Below, piece after piece: positions 26,739 through 36,132 of a stretch of 64,000 nt of DNA (the stretch's first letter is position 1; each line of letters starts with the position of its first letter). Made by a program: the position numbers and the translations under genes. The stretch spans positions 1-64,000 of the forward strand of contig DAONFG010000006.1 in assembly GCA_035403465.1 (NCBI GenBank). Reading direction: 5' to 3'. The notes below the pieces were generated by a model. The model was not told the DNA's origin. It saw nothing but the letters and a program-made list of their open reading frames with translations, and did not search any database. This DNA is from JAAYBQ01 sp035403465 (GTDB lineage: Bacteria > Spirochaetota > UBA4802 > UBA5550).

Positions 26739-27638
26739 TTAAAATATTAAATTCAAAAGTATGCCGGACTGCCACCTGACACCGTCATTACTCATAAGCG
26801 GATTAACTGAACCGTAAACCTGGGCATAAAAGGAATCCATAACGAAATACTTTGCACCCAGCGATGCCATGAAAGGATTTACGCCTGAACCTTCAGCATC
26901 AGAGACATCACCGCCGTAAAAACGCCTGATAGTAACCGAACAGCGCAGCTCGGTAAATGCCACGACCGGAAACAGACCCGAATAGACCGCTGCAGAAGCA
27001 ATGGAAACGTAATCATCAGAGAGTTTTTTATAGTACATGAACGAATCCCTGTAAAACGGATTCAGCCCCAGGACAGACTTATATGTTTCCCGATCAGCGG
27101 GATCAATCCTGAAACCGCTGTAAAATCCGCCGCTTTGCCCCTGCCTGAAAGAATAAAAAAGATTAAAAAAACCTGCCAGATTGCCTGTAAAATCGCAAGC
27201 CAGAACCGGGCCTGCACTTATTTCATTTTTGCCGAAAGCGGCTCCCCTGTAATACTCCGTAATACTCGCGTCAGGACCTGAAGGCATAAGGACTGAACAG
27301 TAAAAAGCAGTGCGCAGGTCACCGGAACTGAGTGAATCTATAGTAGTAACAAATTCAATTAACGAATCCCCCGGCGTATCCCTGCCTAAAACACCATCCC
27401 CTAAAAGATCAAAATGAGCACTGAGCGCGGCCCCATTCCAGAGCCCGGTGCAGACCGAGAAGCGCTCTCTTGTAATCTGTCGTGAAGTGTAGAGATAGTC
27501 ACAGGAAACAGTAAAGTCGACAACATCCGGAGGTGCTATATAAAGCGTCCTTGTAAGTGGGAGCGCCTGAACCGCTGGTGCAAATAAAATCAGCACCATA
27601 AACATGGTGCTGATCCGTAATTTACATTTTCTGCGCAT
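26739..27638 (-). CDS. Putative outer-membrane beta-barrel protein
   Basis: No family is recognised. A signal peptide (RISTMFMVLILFAPAVQA) is followed by alternating polar/aromatic strands such as LAGFFNLFYSFRQGQ, FYAQVYGSVNP and a final strand ending LLNLIF. The terminal phenylalanine is typical of BAM-inserted barrels. It starts 12 bp after the rplT stop, but is probably only read through from the ribosomal-protein transcript. Confidence 0.65.
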   Translation of the reverse strand: MRRKCKLRISTMFMVLILFAPAVQALPLTRTLYIAPPDVVDFTVSCDYLYTSRQITRERFSVCTGLWNGAALSAHFDLLGDGVLGRDTPGDSLIEFVTTIDSLSSGDLRTAFYCSVLMPSGPDASITEYYRGAAFGKNEISAGPVLACDFTGNLAGFFNLFYSFRQGQSGGFYSGFRIDPADRETYKSVLGLNPFYRDSFMYYKKLSDDYVSIASAAVYSGLFPVVAFTELRCSVTIRRFYGGDVSDAEGSGVNPFMASLGAKYFVMDSFYAQVYGSVNPLMSNDGVRWQSGILLNLIF

Positions 27639-27649
27639 AAGGCAAAAGT

Positions 27650-28003
27650 TTATGCTGCTTTTTTGCTAACCTGATCAACGAGTTTCCTGAAAGCATCCAT
27701 ATCTTTAACAGCCATCTCTGCAAGCATCTTCCTGTTGATTACAACATTCCCTACCTTGAGAGCACCGATAAATTTGCTGTATGAAATACCGCATGACCTT
27801 GTTGCAGCATTTATCCTCATGATCCAGAGAGTCCTGAAATCCCTTTTCTTCAGTTTTCTGTGCTTGTATGAATTCTGAAGCGCCTTTCTCCTGGCGTCCT
27901 TTGCTGTTCTGAAGAGTTTGCTCCTTGCACCCCTGAAGCCTTTGACATCCTTTAATACTCTTCTTTTTCTTTTCTGGTGAATTCTGCCTGTTGTTGCTCT
28001 CAT
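27650..28003 (-). CDS. rplT: 50S ribosomal protein L20
   Basis: RNA-binding 50S assembly protein. It has the basic N-terminal tail (RKRRVLKDVKGFRGARSKLFRTA) and the conserved RKLKKRDFRTLWIMRINAA and YSKFIGALK. Third gene of the infC-rpmI-rplT operon on the minus strand. Length 117 is standard. Confidence 0.97.
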   Translation of the reverse strand: MRATTGRIHQKRKRRVLKDVKGFRGARSKLFRTAKDARRKALQNSYKHRKLKKRDFRTLWIMRINAATRSCGISYSKFIGALKVGNVVINRKMLAEMAVKDMDAFRKLVDQVSKKAA

Positions 28004-28047
28004 TTTATCCTCTTTTTACATTAACCAATAATTGTTTCCTCTACGCC

Positions 28048-28245
28048 TTATGCATAGGGGAGCATTCTTTTCACTTTGTCAATTTCTGCTTCAGAAGAGA
28101 GTGTTACACCCCTGAGTCCCCTTTTACGTTTTGACGACTTATGTTCGAGCAGATGGCTCTTAAAGCCCTGGGCCCTTTTAACCTTGCCGTTTTTGGTTAT
28201 CTTAAACCTTTTTTTTGCCCCGCTGTTGGATTTCATTTTAGGCAT
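28048..28245 (-). CDS. rpmI: 50S ribosomal protein L35
   Basis: A 65-residue basic protein with the family signature KMKSNSGAKKRFKITKNGKV and a C-terminal LSSEAEIDKVKRMLPYA. It lies between infC and rplT, the universal order. Confidence 0.97.
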   Translation of the reverse strand: MPKMKSNSGAKKRFKITKNGKVKRAQGFKSHLLEHKSSKRKRGLRGVTLSSEAEIDKVKRMLPYA

Positions 28246-28286
28246 TCTATTTTCCTCTCTTATCCCGTGAGTTTATATCAGTTATA

Positions 28287-28847
28287 TCAGCTTTTCTTTA
28301 CCTGGGTGGAGGGATTCATGAACATCGTAATGTTCCTCCCCTCCTGCATCGGATTCTTTTCTGCCTGACCGAAATCCTGCATACATTCCTGAATCTTTTC
28401 CATTACCTTAAATCCCAGTTCCGGGTGAACCATTTCACGGCCCCTGAACATCAAGGTAAACTTGACTTTATCCCCGTTGGCAAGAAACTCTTTTGCCCTG
28501 CTAATTTTATGGTCAAAATCGTGGTCGTCAATAGCCGGCCTGAGTTTGATCTCTTTTATGTGAATAACTTTTTGTTTCTTTTTGGCCTCTTTGGCCTTTT
28601 TTATCTGGTCGAATCTGAATTTGCTGAAATCTATAATTTTAACAACAGGCGGATCCTGGTTTGGTGAAATCTCAACAAGGTCAAGGTTTTTCTCCCTGGC
28701 AAGCTCAAGAGCTGTGCTCATTGCAATTACTGCAGGTTCTCCTGTTTCCCCTACAAGCCTTACACTGTCAGCTATAATCTCCTCGTTTACCCTGAATTTT
28801 TCGAATTTATCCTTGCCGGTACTCTTACCTTGCTGTTTTACCAAAAT
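28287..28847 (-). CDS. infC: Translation initiation factor IF-3, probable AUU start
   Basis: Prevents premature 50S joining and checks start codons. The N-domain (FRVNEEIIADSVRLVG), the linker (KKKQKVIHIKEIKLRPAIDDHDF) and the C-domain (VKFTLMFRGREMVHPELG) are complete. No ATG precedes FRVNEEI at a sensible place. Frame starts are a TTG at 28844 and, one codon earlier, an ATT at 28847. GGGGGT lies 6 nt upstream of the ATT. AUU is the well-known self-regulated start of infC in many bacteria, so it is preferred here. First gene of infC-rpmI-rplT, downstream of thrS. Confidence 0.93.
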   Translation of the reverse strand: MLVKQQGKSTGKDKFEKFRVNEEIIADSVRLVGETGEPAVIAMSTALELAREKNLDLVEISPNQDPPVVKIIDFSKFRFDQIKKAKEAKKKQKVIHIKEIKLRPAIDDHDFDHKISRAKEFLANGDKVKFTLMFRGREMVHPELGFKVMEKIQECMQDFGQAEKNPMQEGRNITMFMNPSTQVKKS

Positions 28848-28935
28848 TATTCTACCCCCGAAGCATAATTTAACTATACTCCGTCAGAGTGAAACAATAC
28901 GGGTATTTAAATCAATTAAAAAATTCAGGACTTCC

Positions 28936-29005
28936 AACAAAAACTCCGTTTTTGTTAACGCAGGGAGGGAACCCTGCGGGACTCACTGCAGGGTTCCCTC
29001 CCTGC
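28936..29005. repeat. Two perfect inverted repeats between thrS and infC
   Basis: AACAAAAAC-TCC-GTTTTTGTT (28936-28956) is a 9-bp stem. It is followed by an 18-bp perfect stem: GCAGGGAGGGAACCCTGC at 28960-28977 and GCAGGGTTCCCTCCCTGC at 28988-29005, with a 10-nt loop. The first stem resembles the hairpin at 25224-25240, suggesting a shared dispersed element. The pair could attenuate thrS-to-infC read-through. Confidence 0.8.
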
Positions 29006-29082
29006 ACCCCTGTTTAGAATTTAACAACACCATATAAAACCGGGTTTTTGCGGATTTACAGCAGCAGTTACCAGCCTGTAAT

Positions 29083-31002
29083 TTACCGCTTTTCCGCGAT
29101 ATCGCTGTCCATCATTGCATAAAATTCATCAATTGTCATGGTAGTAGAATCCTTTTCGCCGCGTTTACGAACTGAAACTGTGCCGTTTTCCGCCTCGTTT
29201 TTACCCACAACGCAGATATATGGAACTTTCTGTGAAATGGCCTCGCGTATTTTATACCCCATGGACTCGTTTCTTGTGTCTGCCTGCGGCCTGTAATCCT
29301 TATCAATCATATTCGCTTTCATCGCATTAATAAACGGCACCTGTTCTTCTGATACATTTATCAGTATAGCCTGCACAGGTGATATCCATACGGGAAACTT
29401 ACCGCTGTAATGCTCAATAAGTATCCCCACAAAACGTTCAATTGAACCAAGCAGAGCCCTGTGAACCATGTATGGTCTGTGTTTCTGACCGTCTTCGCCA
29501 ATATAATACATGTCAAACCTTTCAGGTTCGTTGAAGTCAAACTGGATTGTTGTCATCTGCCACTCACGTCCAATGGCGTCACGCACCTTGAGGTCTATCT
29601 TGGGACCGTAGAACGCGCCGCCCCCCTCGTCTATTTCCACTTTGAGGTTTGCGGATTCGATTGCTTTACGCAGAGACTCCTGCGCGGTATCCCAGCGGGA
29701 CTGTTCCCCTACACTCCCTTCAGGTTTTGTGGCAAGGTATGCCTTTATATCTGTGAACCCGAGGGTCTTCCACATCCAGAGTGAAAAACGGAGCACCTCT
29801 TTTATTTCGCCTTCTATCTGTTCCGGTGTGCAGAAGATATGCGCGTCGTCCTGGGTGAATCCACGTACACGGAGCATCCCGTGAAGTACACCGGACTTCT
29901 CGTACCTGTAGACTGTTCCAAGTTCAGCCCAGCGAAGCGGCAGGTCCCTGTACGAATGCAGGTTTGTCTGATATATTTTTATATGGAACGGACAGTTCAT
30001 CGGTTTCAGTATATAGTCATTGTCATCAATCTTCATGGGAGAGTACATGTTCTCTTTGTAGAACCCAAGGTGACCTGAAGTCTCCCACAGGGTCGATCTC
30101 CCTATATGAGGCGTGTAAAGGATCTCGTAGCCGTTCTTGAAGTGTTCCTTTCTCCACCACTCTTCAATTATATTTCGGAGCCTTGCACCTTTAGGATGCC
30201 AGTAGATGAGTCCGCCGCCTACATCCTCGTGTGTGCTGAACAGGTCAAGCTCCTTGCCGATCCTTCTGTGGTCCCGCTTCTTCACCTCTTCTATGAAATC
30301 CAGGTGTTTCTTAAGATCCTTCGGGTCCGGGAAAGCGATACCGTAGATTCTCTGCAGCATCTTGTTCTTTTCGTCGCCGCGCCAGTATGCTCCCGCAATG
30401 GAGAGGAGTTTGAAGGACTTAAAGAGGCTTGTGTTCATCACGTGCGGGCCGCGGCAGAGATCAACGAATTCCCCCTGCCTGTACATTGAGACAGTTCCCT
30501 CGGGCAGGTCGTTCAGCATCTCTACCTTGTAGTGCTCACCCATGGAACCGAATAGTTTAATCGCGTCGGCGCGTGAAAGCTCCTCCCTTGTTACAGAGAG
30601 ATTCTCCTCGACAATCTGTGTCATGATCTTTTCGATCGCGACCAGGTCTTCGGGTGTAAGCGTTTTATTAACATCTATATCGTAATAGAATCCGTTTTCA
30701 ATTGCGGGGCCAATTGCCAGTTTTGCGGACGGGTACAGCCTCTTTACAGCCTGGGCCATAAGGTGTGAAGCTGAATGCCAGAAGAGCTCCTTCCCCTCGG
30801 CCGAATCAAAAGTAATAATGGAAAGGCTGATGTCCTTTTCAATTCTGCGGGAAAGATCAGAGGCCGTACCGTCAACCACTGCAGCGAGTGCCGCTTTCTG
30901 CAGCCCCTTTCCGATAAGGCCTGCAATATCATAAATGGTGCAGCCTTTGTCCGCCTCTTTTCTGCTCTGATCCGGAAGTGTAATTGTTATTTTATCGCTC
31001 AA
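29083..31002 (-). CDS. thrS: Threonyl-tRNA synthetase
   Basis: Charges tRNA-Thr. A TGS domain, the editing (SAD) domain with HSASHLMAQAV and the YWRGDEKN segment, the class II catalytic core (MNCPFHIKIY, RWAELGTVYRYEKSG, the motif 3 segment LGSIERFVGILIEHYSG) and the anticodon-binding domain are all present over 639 residues. The start is a TTG at 31002 with GGAG 9 nt upstream. It precedes infC, as in many bacteria, and lies downstream of a tRNA gene on the same strand. Confidence 0.97.
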   Translation of the reverse strand: MSDKITITLPDQSRKEADKGCTIYDIAGLIGKGLQKAALAAVVDGTASDLSRRIEKDISLSIITFDSAEGKELFWHSASHLMAQAVKRLYPSAKLAIGPAIENGFYYDIDVNKTLTPEDLVAIEKIMTQIVEENLSVTREELSRADAIKLFGSMGEHYKVEMLNDLPEGTVSMYRQGEFVDLCRGPHVMNTSLFKSFKLLSIAGAYWRGDEKNKMLQRIYGIAFPDPKDLKKHLDFIEEVKKRDHRRIGKELDLFSTHEDVGGGLIYWHPKGARLRNIIEEWWRKEHFKNGYEILYTPHIGRSTLWETSGHLGFYKENMYSPMKIDDNDYILKPMNCPFHIKIYQTNLHSYRDLPLRWAELGTVYRYEKSGVLHGMLRVRGFTQDDAHIFCTPEQIEGEIKEVLRFSLWMWKTLGFTDIKAYLATKPEGSVGEQSRWDTAQESLRKAIESANLKVEIDEGGGAFYGPKIDLKVRDAIGREWQMTTIQFDFNEPERFDMYYIGEDGQKHRPYMVHRALLGSIERFVGILIEHYSGKFPVWISPVQAILINVSEEQVPFINAMKANMIDKDYRPQADTRNESMGYKIREAISQKVPYICVVGKNEAENGTVSVRKRGEKDSTTMTIDEFYAMMDSDIAEKR

Positions 31003-31070
31003 ATCGGGTCTCCGGTATTATTAGCGTTCTTTGAAGGACTCCCCGCCCAATACGGGCAGGTGTAGGAAAG

Positions 31071-31144
31071 TGGGCGATACTGGTCTCGAACCAGTGACCT
31101 CCTGCATGTCGAGCAGGCACTCTAACCAACTGAGCTAATCGCCC
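31071..31144 (-). tRNA. tRNA-Val (anticodon GAC)
   Basis: The 74-nt cloverleaf folds fully. The acceptor is GGGCGAT/ATCGCCC with discriminator A. The D-arm is GCTC...GAGT, the anticodon stem CCTGC/GCAGG with loop TCGACAT, and the T-arm ACTGG-TTCGAGA-CCAGT. The anticodon is GAC and the A73 discriminator fits valine. Position 33 is C instead of the near-universal U. CCA is not encoded. It lies 69 bp upstream of thrS. Confidence 0.88.
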
Positions 31145-31345
31145 TAAAGTCCGGAATTCTGAATAAAACTAGATATTTTCAGAGGCGCCCTTATGTCAAG
31201 ATTTTTTCCACTGTAATTTGTCCATATCCGGACTCTAATTGGCAAAAATATTTATTGTCATCCGGCTATTGTTATATTTTATTATGATAAGGATCCCACG
31301 TAAAGAGCCGGTAATAAACTCAGCAGATGGCTATGCGGATAAATT

Positions 31346-33553
31346 ATGATTCTTAGAAAAAAGATAGAGAAATTCACCAGTTCCTTGAGCGTCACAAAAT
31401 CAGATGATCCTGATATAGCGCTGATGGAATATATGACTAAAATGATGATGTTCTTTTTATCAGCCGGGTGTCTGCCGTTTTCTCTTCTCTCGCTTGTCGC
31501 CTGGTTTTTTGGAATAATCCCTGCTGATACGGTATTCCTCCTTTTCCTGATGAACAGCCTTTTCTTTGCCGGCCTTTTACTGGCAAAATGCGGGTACTGG
31601 CGTTTCAGCAGTCTAATTCCCCCGGTAATAGTTTATGCCACCGCTGTCTACGGCAATTATATAGGCGGAATGGACGCCCCTGCCATGCTGATATACGTCC
31701 TTGCGATCATTCTTGTTGCAGCGCTCAGGAGTATAAGGGATATGTACATAGCAATCGCCCTCTCTCTGGCTGCATTCATCTCCACGGGCATGGCTCACAG
31801 GTTCGGCATCATTACACAACTCCGTACCGGCCAGTCCCATTTCTGGAACAGGATTATTATTACCGGGGCAACAATCACAGCCATATCCCTTCTGGTCAGG
31901 TTCCTCATAATACAGTTCAGGAATGCGCTGAATAACGCGCGTCTTGAAATACTGGAAAGAGCTGCTGTTGAAAAGGCGCTCAAGGTCAGTGAAAAAAACT
32001 ACCGCGAGCTTGTTCAGAATTCCAACAGTATAATACTCAGGATCAACATGCGGGGTGAGATTACGTTCTGCAATAAATTTGCCGAGAAGTTTTTCGGATA
32101 CAGCATCGACGAGATCACAGGGAAACATATGGTCGGAACCATAGTTCCCGAAACCGAAAGTTCAGGAAGGGACCTGAAACAGCTGATGAAGGAGCTGATC
32201 AAGTCCCCTGAAAATTTCAGTTCAAATGAAAACGAAAACATTACACGTGACGGCAGGCGTGTCTGGGTAACCTGGGCGAACAAACCGGTAACGGACAGCG
32301 ACGGTAATGTGACCGAACTTCTCTGCATCGGAAATGATATCACAGAACGCCGGCTTGCGCTGGAAGAGAAGGAGCGCATGCAGATGCAGCTGTTTCATGC
32401 GCAGAAGATGGAGGCGATCGGCACTTTAACAAGCGGGCTGGCCCATGACTTCAACAACATACTGAGCGGCATTATGGGAAGCCTGAGCCTCCTTGACATG
32501 CTGCTTTCGAAGGAGATAATACAGGAGAAGGAAAAAGCGTCCAGGTACATCAACATGGCAATAAAGTCATCAAGACGCGCCTCGGACATGATCAGGCAGC
32601 TGCTCCTGCTCTCACGCAGGCAGGACATCACGCTTACACCGGTTGACATAAACCTCTGCATGGAACACGTGTTCGACATCTGCAGCAGCAGTTTCCCGAA
32701 AAGCGTTTTAATCAATGTAGGATACGGCCCGGGTCCCATGATTGTCATGACGGATGAAATTCTTATAGAACAGATACTTTTAAACTTCTGTGTGAATGCT
32801 TCACATGCAATGACTATCATGAAGGCGCCCGGGGAGAAGGAAGGGGGGAACCTTGAGATCAGGATTTCATCTGAAGAACACCCTCCACAGAGAGGCGGGG
32901 AACAGGCGGGCAGTTTTGTCCGTATAGACATAAGCGATACAGGCGTCGGAATGGACGAAGAGACACAGAAACGCATATTTGAACCCTTTTTCACAATGAA
33001 AAAAAAAGAATCAGGTACAGGACTCGGTCTTTCGATGGCGTACGGATTTATCAGCAGGATTGGCGGATTCATAGAGATGAAATCCGCGCCGGGCAAAGGA
33101 TCAGTATTCAGTATTTTTCTGCCTGAATATACCGGGGAACTGCTGCATGACGGGGGAAATGAAAAACCAAAGATTATGGTCACCGGGAAAGCCACGCTGC
33201 TGCTGATTGATGATGAAACAACAATACTCAGCGTGGCCGAAGACACGCTGAAGGAATGCGGCTACACCGTACTCACTGCGCAGGACGGAATTAAGGGACT
33301 TTCATTATTCGGCCGGAACCCGGAGGGGATTGACCTTGTGCTGCTGGATATCTCAATGCCTTATATGTCAGGTCTGGAGGTTTTTGAAAAAATCAGGGAG
33401 CTGAACAGCTCGGTGAAAGTTCTTCTAAGTTCGGGGTACTCAGACGATGAAAGGGTGGCCGAGGCAATGTCCATGGGCGCTTCAGGATTCATCCAGAAGC
33501 CGTACACTGCAGGTGATCTGTCGCGCAGGATTTATGAGATCCTGAATCCCTGA
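31346..33553 (+). CDS. Hybrid sensor histidine kinase (membrane-PAS-HisKA-HATPase-receiver)
   Basis: About 200 residues with roughly six membrane helices form an input domain of unknown ligand. A PAS domain (NSNSIILRINMRGEITFCN to ITERRL), a HisKA with phospho-His near residue 367 (GLAHDFNNILSGI) and an ATPase with GTGLGLSMAYGF follow. A C-terminal receiver has its phospho-Asp in LVLLDISMP. The AHDFNN form of the H-box is typical of HWE-like/NtrB-like hybrid kinases. No separate output regulator is adjacent. It is monocistronic, and its signal is unknown. Confidence 0.88.
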   Translation: MILRKKIEKFTSSLSVTKSDDPDIALMEYMTKMMMFFLSAGCLPFSLLSLVAWFFGIIPADTVFLLFLMNSLFFAGLLLAKCGYWRFSSLIPPVIVYATAVYGNYIGGMDAPAMLIYVLAIILVAALRSIRDMYIAIALSLAAFISTGMAHRFGIITQLRTGQSHFWNRIIITGATITAISLLVRFLIIQFRNALNNARLEILERAAVEKALKVSEKNYRELVQNSNSIILRINMRGEITFCNKFAEKFFGYSIDEITGKHMVGTIVPETESSGRDLKQLMKELIKSPENFSSNENENITRDGRRVWVTWANKPVTDSDGNVTELLCIGNDITERRLALEEKERMQMQLFHAQKMEAIGTLTSGLAHDFNNILSGIMGSLSLLDMLLSKEIIQEKEKASRYINMAIKSSRRASDMIRQLLLLSRRQDITLTPVDINLCMEHVFDICSSSFPKSVLINVGYGPGPMIVMTDEILIEQILLNFCVNASHAMTIMKAPGEKEGGNLEIRISSEEHPPQRGGEQAGSFVRIDISDTGVGMDEETQKRIFEPFFTMKKKESGTGLGLSMAYGFISRIGGFIEMKSAPGKGSVFSIFLPEYTGELLHDGGNEKPKIMVTGKATLLLIDDETTILSVAEDTLKECGYTVLTAQDGIKGLSLFGRNPEGIDLVLLDISMPYMSGLEVFEKIRELNSSVKVLLSSGYSDDERVAEAMSMGASGFIQKPYTAGDLSRRIYEILNP

Positions 33554-33606
33554 ATCCGGGTTCAGCCTTCACCTGCCGCAGCATAAATCCTTCATAACTC
33601 TTCACT

Positions 33607-34713
33607 TTACCGCTCCACCCTCTTCATGCCGGGAAAGAACCTGAACGCGAGAATCAGCATAAGGACTACGCCGACAACCGAAAACACAGAAAACACAACC
33701 GCATAGACATGAATCGAGTTGAAAAGGCAGAATACGCATACACACATTGAATAGAGCTCTTTCCGTGTCAGGTACTGTAAATAGCGCATCGCACGTGCAA
33801 GGCAATCTGCCGGTGGGAGTACATCAATGAACTCGCGGTTGAATGATGCCATGGACATCGACTCACTGTAACGCCGCATGAAGTATATTATGATAACAAA
33901 CATTACGGCTACGCCCCCGATCAGACCGGTCATGGTCAGGATAAAAACAAGCGGGGAATAATTAATGTAAACCTTTGATAATGCCACGATAATAAGCGCG
34001 ACAGCAAGCATCTGGTCACTGACGGTATCAAACAGGCCGCCGAGTTTTGAAAAACGTGTTGTCATCCGGGCCACTTCACCGTCGCATCCGTCAGCAATTG
34101 AGCATGCCTGGACCAGTATGCCGCCTGCGGCCTGCTGCATGTGGCCCCCAACGGCTATGAGGTAGATCGAGAGGGCTCCCATGAGAAAATTTACAAATGT
34201 GATGACATTGGGGATAACACGCATCCTGGAAAGCAGGAGGCTTAAAGGTATTGATATCCGCTTGTTTATGTTCTGCGCGATCTTTCCGCCCGAACCGGTA
34301 CGAATCACCTCAATCGCCAGTTTACGGAGTGCAGTAAAATCCGCATCATCGCTGACCTCGTGCTGATCATCCCTTGCAACCGGTTCGAGTATTCCGTTTT
34401 TTTCACTGAAATTTTTATCCAGTGCGGAAAACGCCGGGAACAGCATGAACTGGTTTGCACTGAAAAGAATATATTCCTTCAGATTGCTTTTACCTGTTAC
34501 TATTTCAATCCCTGGAAGAGGGGCTACATGCCTGCGTACTTTTTTTTCAAAAAAATCCATATCTGTATCATTCAGGTCAAGATATATCCGTTTAACACCG
34601 GCCTGCCCGAGGAGCCTGATATTTCTTTCAAGCAGGGACTGGCCGAAAAGCCTCCATTTTGATGCGGGCATAGCCGATGACCTGATTTCAGCATTTTGCG
34701 GAAACATATACAC
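33607..34713 (-). CDS. CDP-alcohol phosphatidyltransferase with degenerate nucleotidyltransferase-like N-terminus
   Basis: The C-terminal half is a membrane CDP-alcohol phosphotransferase with the complete catalytic signature DGCDGEVAR...G...D...D (DGCDGEVARMTTRFSKLGG then FDTVSD). Several membrane helices follow. The N-terminal ~150 residues include FGQSLLERNIRLLGQAGVKRI, which resembles the region after the NTP loop of inositol-1-phosphate cytidylyltransferases. The glycine-rich NTP loop itself is missing. The layout recalls bifunctional IPCT/DIPPS enzymes that make di-myo-inositol phosphate, but with a lost or altered cytidylyltransferase half. The product is probably a phospholipid or compatible solute. 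Confidence 0.78.
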   Translation of the reverse strand: MYMFPQNAEIRSSAMPASKWRLFGQSLLERNIRLLGQAGVKRIYLDLNDTDMDFFEKKVRRHVAPLPGIEIVTGKSNLKEYILFSANQFMLFPAFSALDKNFSEKNGILEPVARDDQHEVSDDADFTALRKLAIEVIRTGSGGKIAQNINKRISIPLSLLLSRMRVIPNVITFVNFLMGALSIYLIAVGGHMQQAAGGILVQACSIADGCDGEVARMTTRFSKLGGLFDTVSDQMLAVALIIVALSKVYINYSPLVFILTMTGLIGGVAVMFVIIIYFMRRYSESMSMASFNREFIDVLPPADCLARAMRYLQYLTRKELYSMCVCVFCLFNSIHVYAVVFSVFSVVGVVLMLILAFRFFPGMKRVER

Positions 34714-35007
34714 CTCGTCGATCGTATGAGTATAGAAACAAGTTTACCGATTATGACTTATATTACAAGAAAAATAAAATGTACGCGGCAGAGACATAAA
34801 ATAAAACTCAATTGTAGTGTTTGACAGATGTTTTTGCACAGATAATCATTCCGCATTAAATATACGGGAGAATACAGGCTACGTCGTCAGGTTCACCCGG
34901 GGATTATGTGGAGCTGCTGCACACTTAAAATGATATGTTTAATTTATGAATTGACCGGTTCCAATCCATACGCAAAAATAGAAAAATATACATATTGAGG
35001 TGATAAA

Positions 35008-36084
35008 ATGTTCAGCAATATAGCCGTCTATGCGGGCGCGCGGGCCAGGAGGATCATACAGGACAGGGGACTGCGCGAAGATGACATTTCAGGTATAATC
35101 GGTGCTTCAGGCGGACCCAAGTTCCTGGTGCTTGCCGGGCTCGATAAATATATATTCAGCAGCTGGTTCAAAAAACGCACGAAGCCCCTGGAAATCCTCG
35201 GATCATCTATCGGCGCATGGAGGGGAGCCGCATTCGCCTGCGAAGACCCGGTTGCAAAACATGAACTCTTCGTGAACGCATACCTCACGCAGCACTACGA
35301 AAAAAAAACGACCGCGGCAGATGTGACAGCCGAGAGCATAAGGATCATGGACATCTACCTGCATGATACCGACATCGATTATATACTGGGCAGGTCGAAG
35401 ATATGCCTGAACATAATTTCAACACGCTGCACAGGGCTCTCCGCGAGTGACAACAACGCGCTGCTCATGGCGGCCCTGGCCCCGGCAGTAATAGCCAACA
35501 TCGCCAGCAGAAAAGCCCTGCTGAAATTTTTTACACGCACAATGTTCTATGACAGGCGCAGCCAGTCCCCCTTCAGGTCCATTGCCGGGCAGGACTCGCA
35601 GATCCCGCTCACCCCTGACAACATCCGCGGCGCCATACTATCGTCGGGTTCAATTCCATTTGTAATGGAGGGAATAAGCGGAATACCGGGAGCACCGGAA
35701 GGCACTTACCGTGACGGCGGACTGACTGATTACCACCCTGTACCGGTAAAGGAACACAGGGGAATCATACTCTACCCGCACTTCACAGAACGCATTATAC
35801 CGGGCTGGCTGGACAAAAGCCTTGTATGGCGCAAACCTGCAAAGGAATCGCTTGCAGATATACTGCTCATCGCGCCCTCAAAAAAATTTATCGAAAGCCT
35901 GCCGTACAGGAAAATACCGGACAGGTCGGATTTTGCAAAGTTCGAAGGCAATGACAACGAACGGTTAAGGTACTGGAACGAGGTAATACAGAAAAGTTCA
36001 ATCATGGGCGAAGAGTTCATGGAGGCAGCAGCAGGTAACAGGATAAGAAACATTATGAAGGATGCGGAATCTCTGGGGAGTTAA
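35008..36084 (+). CDS. Patatin-like phospholipase
   Basis: A Ser-Asp dyad acyl hydrolase. The oxyanion loop GASGGPKF (32-39), nucleophile elbow GSSIGAW (S67) and the DGG motif in YRDGGLTDYHP (about 236) are all in place. GAGGTG lies about 6 nt upstream of the ATG. It has no signal peptide, so it would be cytoplasmic or injected. Neighbours do not clarify its role. The 358-residue length is moderate for the family. Confidence 0.85.
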   Translation: MFSNIAVYAGARARRIIQDRGLREDDISGIIGASGGPKFLVLAGLDKYIFSSWFKKRTKPLEILGSSIGAWRGAAFACEDPVAKHELFVNAYLTQHYEKKTTAADVTAESIRIMDIYLHDTDIDYILGRSKICLNIISTRCTGLSASDNNALLMAALAPAVIANIASRKALLKFFTRTMFYDRRSQSPFRSIAGQDSQIPLTPDNIRGAILSSGSIPFVMEGISGIPGAPEGTYRDGGLTDYHPVPVKEHRGIILYPHFTERIIPGWLDKSLVWRKPAKESLADILLIAPSKKFIESLPYRKIPDRSDFAKFEGNDNERLRYWNEVIQKSSIMGEEFMEAAAGNRIRNIMKDAESLGS

Positions 36085-36095
36085 GGTATCTGCTA

Positions 36096-36122
36096 TTTCA
36101 CGGCGGGGAACCCGCCGTGAAA
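36096..36122. terminator. Perfect 12-bp hairpin after micro-ORF 1
   Basis: TTTCACGGCGGG and CCCGCCGTGAAA pair around a 3-nt loop. It lies 11 bp past the minus-strand micro-ORF stop and 12 bp past the patatin stop on the plus strand, so it can serve both. Only short T-runs flank it. A related hairpin follows the second micro-ORF. Confidence 0.6.
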
Positions 36123-36132
36123 TTAAATATAG

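Noticed and set aside
31071..31144. Reading the anticodon as CGA (tRNA-Ser)
   Set aside because: Shifting the loop breaks the anticodon stem, and there is no long variable arm.
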